Assembly (NCBI GenBank): GCA_902632315.1
Contig: CACPCD010000001.1
Span: forward strand, 1 to 64,000
Origin: an uncultured Pelagibacteraceae bacterium
Lineage (GTDB): Bacteria > Pseudomonadota > Alphaproteobacteria > Pelagibacterales > Pelagibacteraceae
Direction: 5' to 3'
Length of the DNA stretch: 64,000 nt
Shown here: positions 32,268-42,195 of the stretch, in pieces
Layout of the letters: every line of letters begins with the position of its first letter
Numbering within the stretch: the stretch's first letter is position 1
Program-made: the position numbers and the translations under genes
The notes under the pieces: model-generated
What the model saw: only the letters and a program-made list of their open reading frames with translations
What the model was told of the DNA's origin: nothing
Database searches by the model: none

Positions 32268-33710
32268 ATGGATACTAGAGAAAAAGATATAGAAAAATTA
32301 AAAGATTACAAATACGGTTTTACCACCGATATAGAGAATATTAGAGCTCCTAAAGGCCTAAATGAAGATGTGATCAAGTTTATTTCTAACATAAAAAAAG
32401 AACCGAAATGGATGTTAGACTTTAGATTAAAAGCCTATGAGCGATTAAAACTTTTAAAAGAACCTAATTGGCAAAAACCAAAATATCCTAAAATTGACTA
32501 TCAAGATTTATATTATTACTCAGCACCAAAAAGTATGAAAGATAAACCAAAAAGTTTAGATGAACTTGACCCTAAACTTTTAGAGACATATAAAAAACTT
32601 GGCATTCCACTACAAGAGCAAGCAAGACTAAATGGAATTGCCGTAGATGCTGTATTTGACTCTGTCTCAGTTGCAACTACTTTTAAAGGTGAATTGACTA
32701 AACATGGTATAATTTTTTGCTCAATGTCAGAAGCGATTCAAAAACATCCTGAGCTTGTAAAAAAATATTTAGGTACAGTAATTCCAGTAACTGATCATTT
32801 CTTTGCCACACTAAACTCCGCTGTTTTTACAGATGGTTCATTTGTTTATATTCCTGAGGGTGTTAAGTGCCCAATGGAACTATCGACTTATTTTAGAATA
32901 AACGCGTCAGAAACAGGACAGTTTGAAAGAACATTAATTATTGCTGATAAAGGAAGTTATGTTAGTTACCTCGAGGGATGTACTGCCCCAATGAGAGATG
33001 AAAATCAATTGCATGCAGCAAATGTTGAATTGATTGCTTTAGACGATGCAGAAATAAAATACTCAACTGTACAAAATTGGTACCCAGGTGATGAAAACGG
33101 TAAAGGAGGAATTTATAATTTTGTAACTAAAAGAGGACTATGCAAAGGAAAAAATTCTAAGATTTCTTGGACACAAGTTGAAACAGGTTCAGCTATAACT
33201 TGGAAATATCCAAGCTGTATATTAAAAGGTGACAATTCAATTGGTGAATTTTATTCTATAGCAATTACCAACAATCATCAAAAAGCAGATACTGGAACAA
33301 AGATGATTCATTTAGGAAAAAATACAAAAAGTAAAATTATATCTAAGGGTATAAGTGCTGGATTTTCTGATATGACTTACAGAGGTTTGGTAGATATTAA
33401 TTCAAAAGCAAAGAATTCAAGTAATTATACACAATGTGACTCTTTATTAATGGGAAATAAATGTGGTGCACACACAGTACCTTATATTAAAAACAAAAAT
33501 TTTGATTCAAATATTGCACACGAAGCTACGACATCAAAAATAAGTGAAGAACAACTACACTACTGTCAACAAAGAGGATTAAATCCAGAAGAAGCTGTAG
33601 GATTAATTGTTAATGGTTTTTGCAAGGAAGTGTTACAACAATTGCCAATGGAGTTTGCAGTAGAGGCTCAAAAACTTGTAGGTATTAGCTTAGAGGGGAG
33701 TGTTGGATAA
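32268..33710 (+). CDS. sufB: Fe-S scaffold subunit SufB
   Basis: A 480-residue SufB, the scaffold core of the SufBC2D complex where nascent clusters are built. [10 protein letters not shown] near the N-terminus, [51 protein letters not shown] and the C-terminal [26 protein letters not shown] are family signatures. The Cys in EGCTAP and the C-terminal positions fit cluster ligands. It follows iscR by 4 bases and overlaps sufC by 1 base. Confidence 0.97.
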   Translation: MDTREKDIEKLKDYKYGFTTDIENIRAPKGLNEDVIKFISNIKKEPKWMLDFRLKAYERLKLLKEPNWQKPKYPKIDYQDLYYYSAPKSMKDKPKSLDELDPKLLETYKKLGIPLQEQARLNGIAVDAVFDSVSVATTFKGELTKHGIIFCSMSEAIQKHPELVKKYLGTVIPVTDHFFATLNSAVFTDGSFVYIPEGVKCPMELSTYFRINASETGQFERTLIIADKGSYVSYLEGCTAPMRDENQLHAANVELIALDDAEIKYSTVQNWYPGDENGKGGIYNFVTKRGLCKGKNSKISWTQVETGSAITWKYPSCILKGDNSIGEFYSIAITNNHQKADTGTKMIHLGKNTKSKIISKGISAGFSDMTYRGLVDINSKAKNSSNYTQCDSLLMGNKCGAHTVPYIKNKNFDSNIAHEATTSKISEEQLHYCQQRGLNPEEAVGLIVNGFCKEVLQQLPMEFAVEAQKLVGISLEGSVG

Positions 33711-34444
33711 TGCTCAAGATTAATAATTTAAATGCAAACGTTGAAAATAAGTCAATATTAAAGGGATTTTCATTAAACATTAATCCTGGGGAAGTCCACG
33801 CAATTATGGGTCCAAACGGGTCAGGAAAAAGTACATTATCAAATATTTTATCAGGAAAAAAAGGGTACGAGGTATCAGGCGAAATCTTATTTGAAAATAA
33901 AAATTTATTTGACCTTGAGACTGAAGAAAGAGCACATAAAGGAATATTCTTAGCTTTTCAGTACCCATTAGAAATTCCAGGTGTAAATACAAATATATTT
34001 TTAAAAACATCTTTAAATGCAATTAGAAAAGCGCGAGGTGAAAAAGAATTAGACGCAATTGAATTTTTAAAACTTGTTAAAGAAAAAGCTAAAGAATTAA
34101 AATTTGATGAAGAAAAACTCAATAGACAATTAAATGTTGGGTTTTCTGGTGGAGAAAAAAAGAAAAATGAAATTTTACAAATGTCAATGTTGGCACCAAA
34201 ATTATCTATTTTAGATGAGACAGACTCAGGCTTAGACATAGATGCGCTAAAAATAGTTGCAGATGGAGTTAATACTTTAAGAAATAAAAATAATTCTTTT
34301 TTAATAATAACCCATTATCAAAGATTATTAGATTACATTAAACCAGATTTTGTTCATGTCTTAATGAATGGAAAAATAATTAGATCTGGTGGTCCAGAAT
34401 TAGCGATTGAATTAGAAAAAAAAGGATACGAAAGTTTTAATTAA
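33710..34444 (+). CDS. sufC: Fe-S assembly ATPase SufC
   Basis: A 244-residue ABC-type ATPase that drives SufBC2D. Walker A GPNGSGKSTLSNIL, Q-loop LAFQYPLEIPG, signature VGFSGGEKKKNEILQM, Walker B LSILDETDSGLDIDAL and ITHYQRLLDYI are all SufC-specific variants; the ETDSGLD Walker B is typical. It sits between sufB and sufD with no gaps. Confidence 0.97.
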   Translation: MLKINNLNANVENKSILKGFSLNINPGEVHAIMGPNGSGKSTLSNILSGKKGYEVSGEILFENKNLFDLETEERAHKGIFLAFQYPLEIPGVNTNIFLKTSLNAIRKARGEKELDAIEFLKLVKEKAKELKFDEEKLNRQLNVGFSGGEKKKNEILQMSMLAPKLSILDETDSGLDIDALKIVADGVNTLRNKNNSFLIITHYQRLLDYIKPDFVHVLMNGKIIRSGGPELAIELEKKGYESFN

Positions 34445-35692
34445 ATGAGTGAACAACTACAGTCAGATTTTGATAAAATAATGAAAAATTCAAAGATTTC
34501 TGAGGAAGAAATTTTAGTCAAGAAAAATTTTTTAAATAAGTTTATCAAAAGCGGTTTTCCAAATAGAAAACAAGAAGATTGGAAGTTTTTAGATATTAGT
34601 CAAATCATCAAAAAAAATATTAGTGATCTAAGTTTCTTTAATGATTATTCACAACCAAATATAATTGATCCCTTTATTTTTATAGATAGTTTAGAGCATA
34701 ATAAAATTATCTTTATAAATGGAAGAATTGAAAAATTTGATTTTAGTTATGAGGATCAAAATAAAATTAAAATTAAAGATGAAATTGGAAAAGATATTTC
34801 ATTCAATTATGAGAACTCATTAATTGATCTTAATAACGCATTTGCACATAAAGTTTTTAAAATTTCAATTAAAAAAGATTATTCTTTAAAGAAGCCTCTG
34901 ATAATTTATCACTCAACTAATGATAAAATAAAGTCAACAAATATTAATTTGAGATTAGACTTCGAATTAGGTGAAAATAGTTGTTTAAGGCTTATTGATT
35001 TTTTTAATAACAGTAAAGCAAAAAACTTTATAAATATTTTTTATAACTTTAATTTAAATAAAGGCTCAATTTTAAAAAATTTTAAAATTGACAAATTTAA
35101 AAGTGATAATCTAAAATATTCTTTCAATAATATTGAACAAGATATTAGCAGTATTTCTGAAACATTTATATTATCGGCTGGCTCAAATTATTTCAAAAAT
35201 GAAATTAATTGTAATTTAAATGGTGAATATTCTTCTGCTTTTATTAATGGAGTTTTCTCACTAAAGGAAAATCAACAGCATGAAATTAGAACTACAATAA
35301 ATCATTTAGTTGAAAACACTAAAAGTTATCAGCTTATCAAAAGTGTTCTTGGAAAAAACTCAAAATCTGCATATCAAGGAAGAATATTTGTTGACTCAAA
35401 AGCTCAAAAAACTGATGGATATCAACTGAGCAAAGCAATACTATTAGATGAAACATCAGAATTTAATGCAAAACCAGAGTTAGAAATTTACGCTGACGAT
35501 GTAAAATGTTCACATGGTTCAGCATCTGGAAGTTTAAATGAAGACTCAATTTTTTATTTAATGTCTCGTGGTTTAAATTACCAGCAATCTAAGGAACTTT
35601 TGATAAATGGTTTTTTATTAGATGTTGTTGAAAAGATTACAGAAGCTGAAATAAAAAAATTAATCAAAAATATTATTGGATTAAAAGAATGA
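34445..35692 (+). CDS. sufD: Fe-S assembly protein SufD
   Basis: A 415-residue SufD, the partner of SufB in the complex. The N-terminus is divergent and helical, with FPNRKQEDWKFLDIS (about 40-54) matching the SufD start. The C-terminal beta-helix keeps the signatures KSVLGKNSKSAYQGRIFVDSKAQKTDGYQLSKAILLDETSEFNAKPELEIYADDVKCSHGSASGSL region, including the conserved His of CSHGSA. It has the same C-terminal fold as SufB and is overlapped by sufS (4 bases). Confidence 0.95.
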   Translation: MSEQLQSDFDKIMKNSKISEEEILVKKNFLNKFIKSGFPNRKQEDWKFLDISQIIKKNISDLSFFNDYSQPNIIDPFIFIDSLEHNKIIFINGRIEKFDFSYEDQNKIKIKDEIGKDISFNYENSLIDLNNAFAHKVFKISIKKDYSLKKPLIIYHSTNDKIKSTNINLRLDFELGENSCLRLIDFFNNSKAKNFINIFYNFNLNKGSILKNFKIDKFKSDNLKYSFNNIEQDISSISETFILSAGSNYFKNEINCNLNGEYSSAFINGVFSLKENQQHEIRTTINHLVENTKSYQLIKSVLGKNSKSAYQGRIFVDSKAQKTDGYQLSKAILLDETSEFNAKPELEIYADDVKCSHGSASGSLNEDSIFYLMSRGLNYQQSKELLINGFLLDVVEKITEAEIKKLIKNIIGLKE

Positions 35693-36909
35693 ATATAGAC
35701 AACATTAAAAAAGAATTTCCAATATTTGACGAAAAAATTCAGAATAATGATTTGGTTTACCTAGATAGCGCTAATTCATCTCAAAAACCTAAAGTAGTTT
35801 TGGATAGAATTAATGATTTTTATTCTAAACAATTTTCAAATGTAGGCAGAAGTATTCATTATTTAGCCGTTGCAGCTACTAATTTGTATGAAAATACAAG
35901 GATTTCTGTTCAAAAATATATAAATGCGAAAGATAAAAATGAAATCGTATTTACTAAGGGTGCAACAGAGGCTTTAAATTTAGTTGCTAATACTTTGGGT
36001 CAAGCGATCTTAGAACCAAATGATGAAATTTTAATTACAGAATTAGAACATCATTCAAATTATGTTCCGTGGCATTTTTTGAGAAAATCAAAAAATATTA
36101 AAATAAAGTTTGCAGAGATTAATGAAGATGGGGATATCCCTATTGAAAATATAGAGAAAGAAATTACAAACAAAACAAAAGTAATAGCTATAACCCATTT
36201 ATCTAACGTAACTGGTGCAGTTTTACCAATAAAAGAGATAACTCAATTAGCTCACTCAAAAGGTATTGTTGTTGTTGTAGATGGATGCCAGGGTGGACCA
36301 CATTTAAAATTAGATATGCAAGACTTAGATTGTGATTTTTATGCTATTTCATGCCATAAAATGTATGGACCAACAGGACTTGGTGTTTTATACGGAAAAA
36401 AAAAATGGTTAGAGCAACTTCCACCATACCAAGGAGGTGGAGGGATGATAAATGAAGTAAAAAAAGATAGAATTTCTTATGGTGAACTTCCAAACAAATA
36501 TGAAGCTGGAACAATGGCTACAGCTCAAGTAATTGCTTTCGATCAATCAATTAAATTTTTAGAAAGTATTGGAATTGAAAATATAATTAAACATGAAAAG
36601 GAATTAATAGAATACGGGCAAGAAGTTTTACAAAAGAATAATTCTGTGAAACTAATAGGAAATCCTAAAGAGCGTGGTGGAGTATTATCTTTTACTGTTG
36701 AAGGAGTTCATCCCCATGATATTGCAACAATCTTAGATGAAACTGGAGTTGCTATAAGAGCTGGTCATCACTGTTGTCAAATACTTCATGATAAATTAGG
36801 TATTTCTGCAAGTGCAAGAGCATCTCTAGGAGTTTATAACTCTAAAGATGATTTAGACAAATTAAATGATGGAATTAATAATTGTAAAAAAATTTTTGAT
36901 CTTAAATGA
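35689..36909 (+). CDS. sufS: Cysteine desulfurase SufS
   Basis: A 406-residue class-V PLP aminotransferase. YLDSANSSQKPKVVLD, FTKGATEALNLVA, LEHHSNYVPWHFL, AITHLSNVTGAVLPI and the PLP lysine in AISCHKMYGPTGLGVLYGKK are intact. RAGHHCCQILHDKLG supplies the persulfide-forming Cys. It takes sulfur from cysteine for delivery to the SufU-like protein encoded next (4-base overlap). Confidence 0.96.
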   Translation: MNIDNIKKEFPIFDEKIQNNDLVYLDSANSSQKPKVVLDRINDFYSKQFSNVGRSIHYLAVAATNLYENTRISVQKYINAKDKNEIVFTKGATEALNLVANTLGQAILEPNDEILITELEHHSNYVPWHFLRKSKNIKIKFAEINEDGDIPIENIEKEITNKTKVIAITHLSNVTGAVLPIKEITQLAHSKGIVVVVDGCQGGPHLKLDMQDLDCDFYAISCHKMYGPTGLGVLYGKKKWLEQLPPYQGGGGMINEVKKDRISYGELPNKYEAGTMATAQVIAFDQSIKFLESIGIENIIKHEKELIEYGQEVLQKNNSVKLIGNPKERGGVLSFTVEGVHPHDIATILDETGVAIRAGHHCCQILHDKLGISASARASLGVYNSKDDLDKLNDGINNCKKIFDLK

Positions 36910-37370
36910 ACTTAAAAGAATTATATCAAGAAATAATCTTAGAACATGGAAAGAATCCTAGAAATTTAGGAAAAACAGAAAATTTTAATAAAGATGCGAA
37001 GGGCAATAATCCTTTGTGTGGTGACAATGTTCATGTTTATTTAAAACTTAATGAACAAAGAAAAGTTGAAGATATATCATTCGAAGGCAGTGGTTGTGCT
37101 ATTTCAATGGCGTCAGCTTCAATTATGACTGATTTAATCAAAGGAAAAAGTGATAATGAAGCTAAGGAAATAATAGAAGATTTTTTAGGAATGATAAAAG
37201 AAAATCCAGAATTAAAAACTAATTTGTTAAAAGAAGATGATAAAACAAAGCTAATGTGTTTATCTGGTGTTAAGCAATATCCAATGAGAGTTAAATGTGC
37301 TACTTTATCCTGGCATACTTTAGTTTCTGCAATGGAGAATGATGGAAAAGAAGTAAGCACAGAAAGTTGA
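36906..37370 (+). CDS. sufU: SufU/IscU-like sulfur-transfer scaffold
   Basis: A 154-residue IscU-fold protein. LYQEIILEHGKNPRNLG opens it, and the three conserved cysteines are in NPLCGDNVHVY, GSGCAISMASASIM and PMRVKCATLSWHTL. Length and the roughly 20-residue insert before the last Cys (DFLGMIKENPELK...) match SufU, the zinc-dependent sulfur acceptor of SufS. The order sufS-sufU is that of Gram-positive SUF systems, also seen in some Alphaproteobacteria. Confidence 0.9.
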   Translation: MNLKELYQEIILEHGKNPRNLGKTENFNKDAKGNNPLCGDNVHVYLKLNEQRKVEDISFEGSGCAISMASASIMTDLIKGKSDNEAKEIIEDFLGMIKENPELKTNLLKEDDKTKLMCLSGVKQYPMRVKCATLSWHTLVSAMENDGKEVSTES

Positions 37371-37376
37371 AATATT

Positions 37377-37673
37377 ATGGATGTCAAAGAAAAAATTATT
37401 GAGGAAATTAGAAAAATTTATGATCCAGAATTACCAGTGAACATTTATGATCTAGGTTTGATATATGATGTTAAGATAAATGATCGAAAAGCTGAAATCA
37501 AAATGACATTAACTACACCTAATTGTCCTGTTGCTGAAAGTTTACCTAAAGAAGTTAAAGAGGGAGCAATGCAAGTGGATGGTATAGATGAAGTTGATTT
37601 ACAATTAGTTTGGGATCCTCCTTGGAATAAAGATATGATGTCAGATGCAGCAAAATTGGAGTTAAATTTATAA
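37377..37673 (+). CDS. sufT: MIP18/DUF59 family Fe-S assembly protein (SufT-like)
   Basis: A 98-residue DUF59 (MIP18) protein. IRKIYDPELPVNIYDLGLIYDV, MTLTTPNCPVAESLPKEVK and VWDPPWNKDMMSDAAKLEL are signature stretches. The Cys of PNCPVAE is the conserved family residue. Such proteins help insert or mature Fe-S clusters, and in the SUF operon this is called SufT. It overlaps the next gene by one base. Confidence 0.9.
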   Translation: MDVKEKIIEEIRKIYDPELPVNIYDLGLIYDVKINDRKAEIKMTLTTPNCPVAESLPKEVKEGAMQVDGIDEVDLQLVWDPPWNKDMMSDAAKLELNL

Positions 37674-38008
37674 TGAGCCAAATAATTAAGGTAAGTGAAA
37701 ATGCAGCTATTAAGATTAAAGAAATAATGTCTAAAGCTGAAAATGATGCTACAGGTGTAAGAGTATCTGTTAAATCGGGAGGTTGTGCTGGAATGTCTTA
37801 CGTAATGGAATACTCTAATAAACCTAACCCAACCGATGAAATAGTTGAGGATAAAGGAGTAAAAGTTTTTGTTGATTCAGCTGCCGTGATGTACTTGCTG
37901 GGTACAGAAATGGACTATAAAAAAGAGGAGTTTTCCTCGAGTTTTGTGTTCAATAACCCTAATGAAACCGAGAGATGTGGTTGCGGTGAGTCCTTTAAAA
38001 TTGATTAA
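37673..38008 (+). CDS. sufA: A-type Fe-S carrier (SufA/ErpA-like)
   Basis: A 111-residue HesB/IscA-type protein. VSVKSGGCAGMSYVMEYS holds the first Cys and FNNPNETERCGCGESFKI the C-terminal CxC pair, the three residues that bind the cluster. It transfers clusters from SufBCD to targets. The choice among SufA, IscA and ErpA is not resolvable by eye; context favours SufA. It is the last recognisable gene of the operon. Confidence 0.93.
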   Translation: MSQIIKVSENAAIKIKEIMSKAENDATGVRVSVKSGGCAGMSYVMEYSNKPNPTDEIVEDKGVKVFVDSAAVMYLLGTEMDYKKEEFSSSFVFNNPNETERCGCGESFKID

Positions 38009-38074
38009 TTTATAGTATCCTAATAGTTGCATATCAGTATTGCATAATATGCATATCTAGTGTATAAGATTCTC

Positions 38075-38245
38075 ATGAATAAATTTGAATTTAAAAATCT
38101 TGTAAAGGGACTTAAAAATTCTTTAAAAGAAAAAAAATTTTTTAAAGATTTACGTAAGGAAGTCGAAACCGGTGCTAATGGTACACAAGATTATGTTGTA
38201 AAAAAAGGTATCAACAAAGATACAGTTGCTACAACAAGACAATAA
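38075..38245 (+). CDS. Small basic hypothetical protein
   Basis: A 56-residue, Lys-rich protein with no recognised family (MNKFEFKNLVKGLKNSLKEK at the start, then an NGTQDYVVKKG segment). I choose the ATG at 38075; the track start is a GTG five codons upstream. It lies 66 bases after sufA, and the spacer contains the dyad TGCATAT (38028-38034) / ATATGCA (38047-38053), so it may have its own promoter. It directly abuts the convergent glnA gene. Confidence is moderate because small Lys-rich ORFs arise easily in AT-rich DNA. Confidence 0.5.
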   Translation: MNKFEFKNLVKGLKNSLKEKKFFKDLRKEVETGANGTQDYVVKKGINKDTVATTRQ

Positions 38246-39652
38246 TTAACTACTGTAATACATCTCAAACTCTACTGGATGAGGTGCATGTTCAAATTTG
38301 TGAATTTCCTCAAATTTTAGTGCAATGTAAGCATCAATTTGATCGTCAGTAAATACTCCACCTTGAGTTAGAAATTCTCTATCTTTATCTAAACTTTCCA
38401 TAGCCTCTCTTAAAGAGCCACAAACAGTTGGAATAGCTTTCACTTCTTCTGGCGGAAGATCATATAGATCTTTATCAAATGACTCACCAGGATGTATCTT
38501 ATTTTTAATTCCATCTAATCCTGCCATCAACATTGCAGCAAATGTAAGATAAGGGTTTCCTGATGCATCTGGAAATCTTATTTCACATCTTGCACCTTTT
38601 TTACTTAGAGTAATTGGTATTCTACAAGATGCTGATCTGTTTCTTGCAGAATAAGCAAGCAAAACTGGAGCTTCAAAACCAGGTACTAATCTTTTATAAC
38701 TGTTTGTTGTTGAGTTAGCAAAGGCATTTATTGCTTTAGCATGTTTTAAAATTCCACCAATATAATGCAGTGCTGTTTCAGATAAACCAGCATAGGCATC
38801 TCCAGAAAATACAGGCGTGTTACCTTTCCAAATTGATTGGTGTATGTGCATTCCTGAACCATTGTCACCGGCAACCGGTTTTGGCATGAAAGTTGCTGTT
38901 TTTCCAAAAGAGTGTGTAACCATTTGCACTACATATTTGTAAAGTTGTACATTATCAGCTTGATCTACCAATGTTCCAAAATACATACCAAGCTCATGTT
39001 GACTTGGTGCAACTTCGTGATGGTGTTTTTCTACTTTAATTCCAACTTCTTTTAAATTTTTAAGATATTCTCCTCGCATGTCCTGCTCGCTGTCAACGGG
39101 TGGAACAGGAAAATAACCACCTTTTACCGGAGGTCTATGACCCATATTTCCATTTTCGTATTCTTTGCCTGAATTATATGGACCTTCTTTACTATCGATT
39201 TTAAATCCACATTCATTCATATCATTTTTAATTCTTACATCATCAAAAACAAAAAATTCTGGTTCTGGACCAAAAAATGCTTTATCACCAATTTTTGAAG
39301 ATTTTAAATATTCCTCTGCTTTTTTAGCAATACCTCTTGGATCTCTCTCATAAGGAGTTTTTTTAATTGCATCTAAAATATCACAAAATAAAACAACTGT
39401 GTTATGAGATGTAAAGGGATCTAAAAAAAATCTTGAAGGATCAGGCTTTAAAATCATATCTGACTCGTTTATAGCTTTCCAACCTGCAATAGAGGAACCA
39501 TCAAAGAAAACACCATCATTTAGCATATCTTCATCCACAACAGAAGTATCCATTGTTAAATGTTGAAGCTTACCTCTAGGATCTGTGAACCTTAAATCTA
39601 CGAATTCTGCTTCTTTGTCTTTTATAAACTTTAAAACATCTTTAATACTCAT
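38246..39652 (-). CDS. glnA: Glutamine synthetase, type I
   Basis: A 468-residue GSI-beta that assimilates ammonium into glutamine. [63 protein letters not shown] and [30 protein letters not shown] are conserved active-site segments. [10 protein letters not shown] carries the Tyr that GlnE adenylylates in other bacteria, so covalent control is possible. It is preceded by 140 bases of divergent control region shared with ybaK. No PII gene is in this window. Confidence 0.97.
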   Translation of the reverse strand: MSIKDVLKFIKDKEAEFVDLRFTDPRGKLQHLTMDTSVVDEDMLNDGVFFDGSSIAGWKAINESDMILKPDPSRFFLDPFTSHNTVVLFCDILDAIKKTPYERDPRGIAKKAEEYLKSSKIGDKAFFGPEPEFFVFDDVRIKNDMNECGFKIDSKEGPYNSGKEYENGNMGHRPPVKGGYFPVPPVDSEQDMRGEYLKNLKEVGIKVEKHHHEVAPSQHELGMYFGTLVDQADNVQLYKYVVQMVTHSFGKTATFMPKPVAGDNGSGMHIHQSIWKGNTPVFSGDAYAGLSETALHYIGGILKHAKAINAFANSTTNSYKRLVPGFEAPVLLAYSARNRSASCRIPITLSKKGARCEIRFPDASGNPYLTFAAMLMAGLDGIKNKIHPGESFDKDLYDLPPEEVKAIPTVCGSLREAMESLDKDREFLTQGGVFTDDQIDAYIALKFEEIHKFEHAPHPVEFEMYYSS

Positions 39653-39792
39653 TTTTACTCCTTAAAATCTGATCGTTGTATTACCAAAAAAAGACTGATA
39701 AATAATGCTCTTTTACTAAATATCACCTATGCAATTATCACATAAGTGTATAGTTAAATATTAAAGAATTACTAACAATTAAAAGTTGAATA

Positions 39793-40272
39793 ATGAACTT
39801 ATTAGACAAAGAACCAGTCAAAAAAGTTGAGAAACTTCTTAAAAAATTTGATGAAAGTCAAAAAGTTATTGTTTTAGAGACCTCAGCGAGAACAGCGATT
39901 GAAGCAGCCTCATCTTTAGGTTGTGAAGTTGGAGCAATTGTAAAAAGTTTATTATTTAAAACTGAAGACATTTATACTCTATGTTTAGTTAGTGGTGATA
40001 AAAAAGCTTCTCTCAATAAAATTAAAAAAAAACTAAATAAAAAAGATGTTTCTATGGCCTCTGCAGATGAGGTTAAAAATATAACTGGATTTACTATTGG
40101 GGGTGTTTCACCAATAGGACATTCAATTAAAATTGATATTTTAATTGATAATTCTTTAGATAGATTTGAAATATTGTTTGCAGCTGCTGGACATCCAAAT
40201 TGCGTTTTTAAAATAACTTTTAATGATCTTGAAAAAATATCAAATGGTTTAGTTGGGGATATTGTAGAATGA
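39793..40272 (+). CDS. YbaK/EbsC-type aminoacyl-tRNA deacylase
   Basis: A 159-residue YbaK-fold protein. SARTAIEAASSLGCEVGAIVKSLLFK (about residues 30-55) includes the conserved K of the catalytic loop, VSGDKKASLNKIKKKL follows, and GFTIGGVSPIGH is the glycine-rich family motif. Relatives remove misacylated amino acids (for example Cys from tRNA-Pro). It overlaps the downstream transporter gene by 4 bases. Confidence 0.9.
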   Translation: MNLLDKEPVKKVEKLLKKFDESQKVIVLETSARTAIEAASSLGCEVGAIVKSLLFKTEDIYTLCLVSGDKKASLNKIKKKLNKKDVSMASADEVKNITGFTIGGVSPIGHSIKIDILIDNSLDRFEILFAAAGHPNCVFKITFNDLEKISNGLVGDIVE

Positions 40273-41144
40273 GACAGCCAAAATTAATAGATTATTTGTT
40301 ATTAACTTTTCTGGCTCTTATTTGGGCCTCAGCATTCTTTAATATTAAAATTGCCACTTACTCATTTGGACCAGTAACGATTGCTTTTTTAAGGGTTTTT
40401 TTTGGCGCAATACCAGTTCTATTACTTTGCTACTATAAAGATATTAAAATTGAGGCATTTTCTAAAGACTGGTATTGGTTCGCTTTAATTGGATTTATAA
40501 ATCTAGTAGCTCCATTTTTTTTAATCGCTTATGGGGTAAAATCTGTTCAAAGCAACTTAGCTGCGATTTTGATGTCAACCACCCCATTAAGCTCAACGGT
40601 CTTAGGTCACTTTTACACAAAAAATGAAAAATTCAATTTTATAAAAACTTTTGGAATTTTAATTGGTTTTTCAGGAATACTTTATTTATTTTCTGACAAT
40701 CTTTTAATTGACGAAAATAATTTTTTTTCTGCAATTTTAATTTTGTTAGGCTCTACTTGTTATGTAGTAGGTGGAGTTTTAACATTAAAGATAAGTAAGA
40801 AAAAAAATGAAAATGTTACTGGGTCAATACTAATATGGGCTGTCATTATTTTAATCCCATTAGTAAGTTTAATTGAACAACCTTGGAATACTGTTCCAAG
40901 GTTAGATTCAACAATCTCAGTTATTTATCTGGGGCTTGTATCAACTGGACTTGCTTGGTTATTGAGATTTAAAATTTTAGTTAATAATGGTTTAATTTTT
41001 CAATCCCAGGTTTCTTATTTGATACCTATTTTTGGAACTATTCTAAGCTATATATTTCTAAAAGAATTAATAACAATCAAAGTATTAATTTCTTTAATTG
41101 CAGTTGTTGTTGGTATTTATTTTGTAAGAAAAGCAGATAACTAA
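40269..41144 (+). CDS. EamA/DMT-family transporter
   Basis: A 291-residue drug/metabolite transporter with ten predicted membrane helices in two EamA repeats. WASAFFNIKIATYSFGPVTIAFLRVFFGAIPVL opens the first and ILLGSTCYVVGGVLTLKIS lies in the second; SYLIPIFGTILSYIFLKE near the end is the typical terminal motif. Substrates of such carriers are often amino acids or nucleobases, unknown here. It ends 4 bases before the convergent homocysteine methyltransferase gene. Confidence 0.9.
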   Translation: MRQPKLIDYLLLTFLALIWASAFFNIKIATYSFGPVTIAFLRVFFGAIPVLLLCYYKDIKIEAFSKDWYWFALIGFINLVAPFFLIAYGVKSVQSNLAAILMSTTPLSSTVLGHFYTKNEKFNFIKTFGILIGFSGILYLFSDNLLIDENNFFSAILILLGSTCYVVGGVLTLKISKKKNENVTGSILIWAVIILIPLVSLIEQPWNTVPRLDSTISVIYLGLVSTGLAWLLRFKILVNNGLIFQSQVSYLIPIFGTILSYIFLKELITIKVLISLIAVVVGIYFVRKADN

Positions 41145-41147
41145 AAA

Positions 41148-42056
41148 CTATTTAAGTTTTGAAAATGCTTGAATATGTGATGGCCTTGTTTCGCAACAAC
41201 CACCAATTATTGTAGCACCTGCATCTTTAAACTTCTTTGCAAATTCATACATTTTTTCAGGAGTTAAATCCTTACGCACTCCGAGAAACTCATTTGGGTT
41301 TCCAGTTTTACTTTTATTATAAGCACCTGTATAATTTGGTTTTGGATTAGTTGTAACAAAGGCATTTAATTTAAAACCGAATGGGACACCTAATTTTTTT
41401 ATTTCCTCTAGATTAAGTTCGTAATTTTCTGGTGACACACAAGATAAAATTAATCCTAACAAGTTTTCGTGCTTAATATCTTTAATGATATTAGTAACTT
41501 TTTCTCCACTAGGTAAATTTTTACCCTCTGAAATATGTGCACCTACAAGGTAAGGTTTGCCAAATTCTTTAATACTATCAACAGCAATTCTGACCTCTCT
41601 AACACTACTTAATACATCAAAATAAAAAAAATCTATATAGGGGTTTAATAACTTTGCTTGGCTGTTAAAATTCTCCTTAATTTCATCTTCATCTCTGTCA
41701 TCTGCTTCATACGTCAAATTTTGTGGAGGCAAACCACCAGCTATTAAAACTTTGGGATAGATTTTTTTTACTTTTTGAGCGATCTCACCAGCTTTTTTGT
41801 TTAAATACTCATATTTATCTAAAACTTTATTATCCCTCAAACGAGATTTTCTAGTTGTGAAAGTTGTTGTAACAATAATTTCAGCACCCGCTCTAATAAA
41901 ATCTAAATGAATATCCAATATAAGTTTATGATATTTCTCATGAAGCAAAGCGTTTGTGCTCCATAGAGTTCCACTTGGTTCCATACCTCTAGCTAGAAGT
42001 TCTTGACCCATTCCACCATCTAAGATTGTTAAATTTTTAAATATATTTTTATCCAT
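41148..42056 (-). CDS. Homocysteine S-methyltransferase family protein (BHMT/MmuM-like)
   Basis: A 302-residue zinc-dependent methyltransferase. ILDGGMGQELLARG is the N-terminal signature and GGCCETRPSHI supplies two of the zinc cysteines; the third is probably in LILSCVSPENY. It makes methionine from homocysteine, with the methyl donor being glycine betaine, S-methylmethionine or similar. With dimethylglycine dehydrogenase in the same window, betaine as the donor is attractive, because that reaction yields dimethylglycine. The donor cannot be read from sequence alone. Confidence 0.88.
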   Translation of the reverse strand: MDKNIFKNLTILDGGMGQELLARGMEPSGTLWSTNALLHEKYHKLILDIHLDFIRAGAEIIVTTTFTTRKSRLRDNKVLDKYEYLNKKAGEIAQKVKKIYPKVLIAGGLPPQNLTYEADDRDEDEIKENFNSQAKLLNPYIDFFYFDVLSSVREVRIAVDSIKEFGKPYLVGAHISEGKNLPSGEKVTNIIKDIKHENLLGLILSCVSPENYELNLEEIKKLGVPFGFKLNAFVTTNPKPNYTGAYNKSKTGNPNEFLGVRKDLTPEKMYEFAKKFKDAGATIIGGCCETRPSHIQAFSKLK

Positions 42057-42195
42057 TTTTTTTATTTTTAATCGGGAGAAAAAATATTATTCATTTAAAG
42101 GATTAACACAATATGTTGTATTACATGCAATTGCAGGTAGAAAATAAAAATTTTATCAAATAGACACGAGCAATTATTCTTAGTTTAATGCACTT

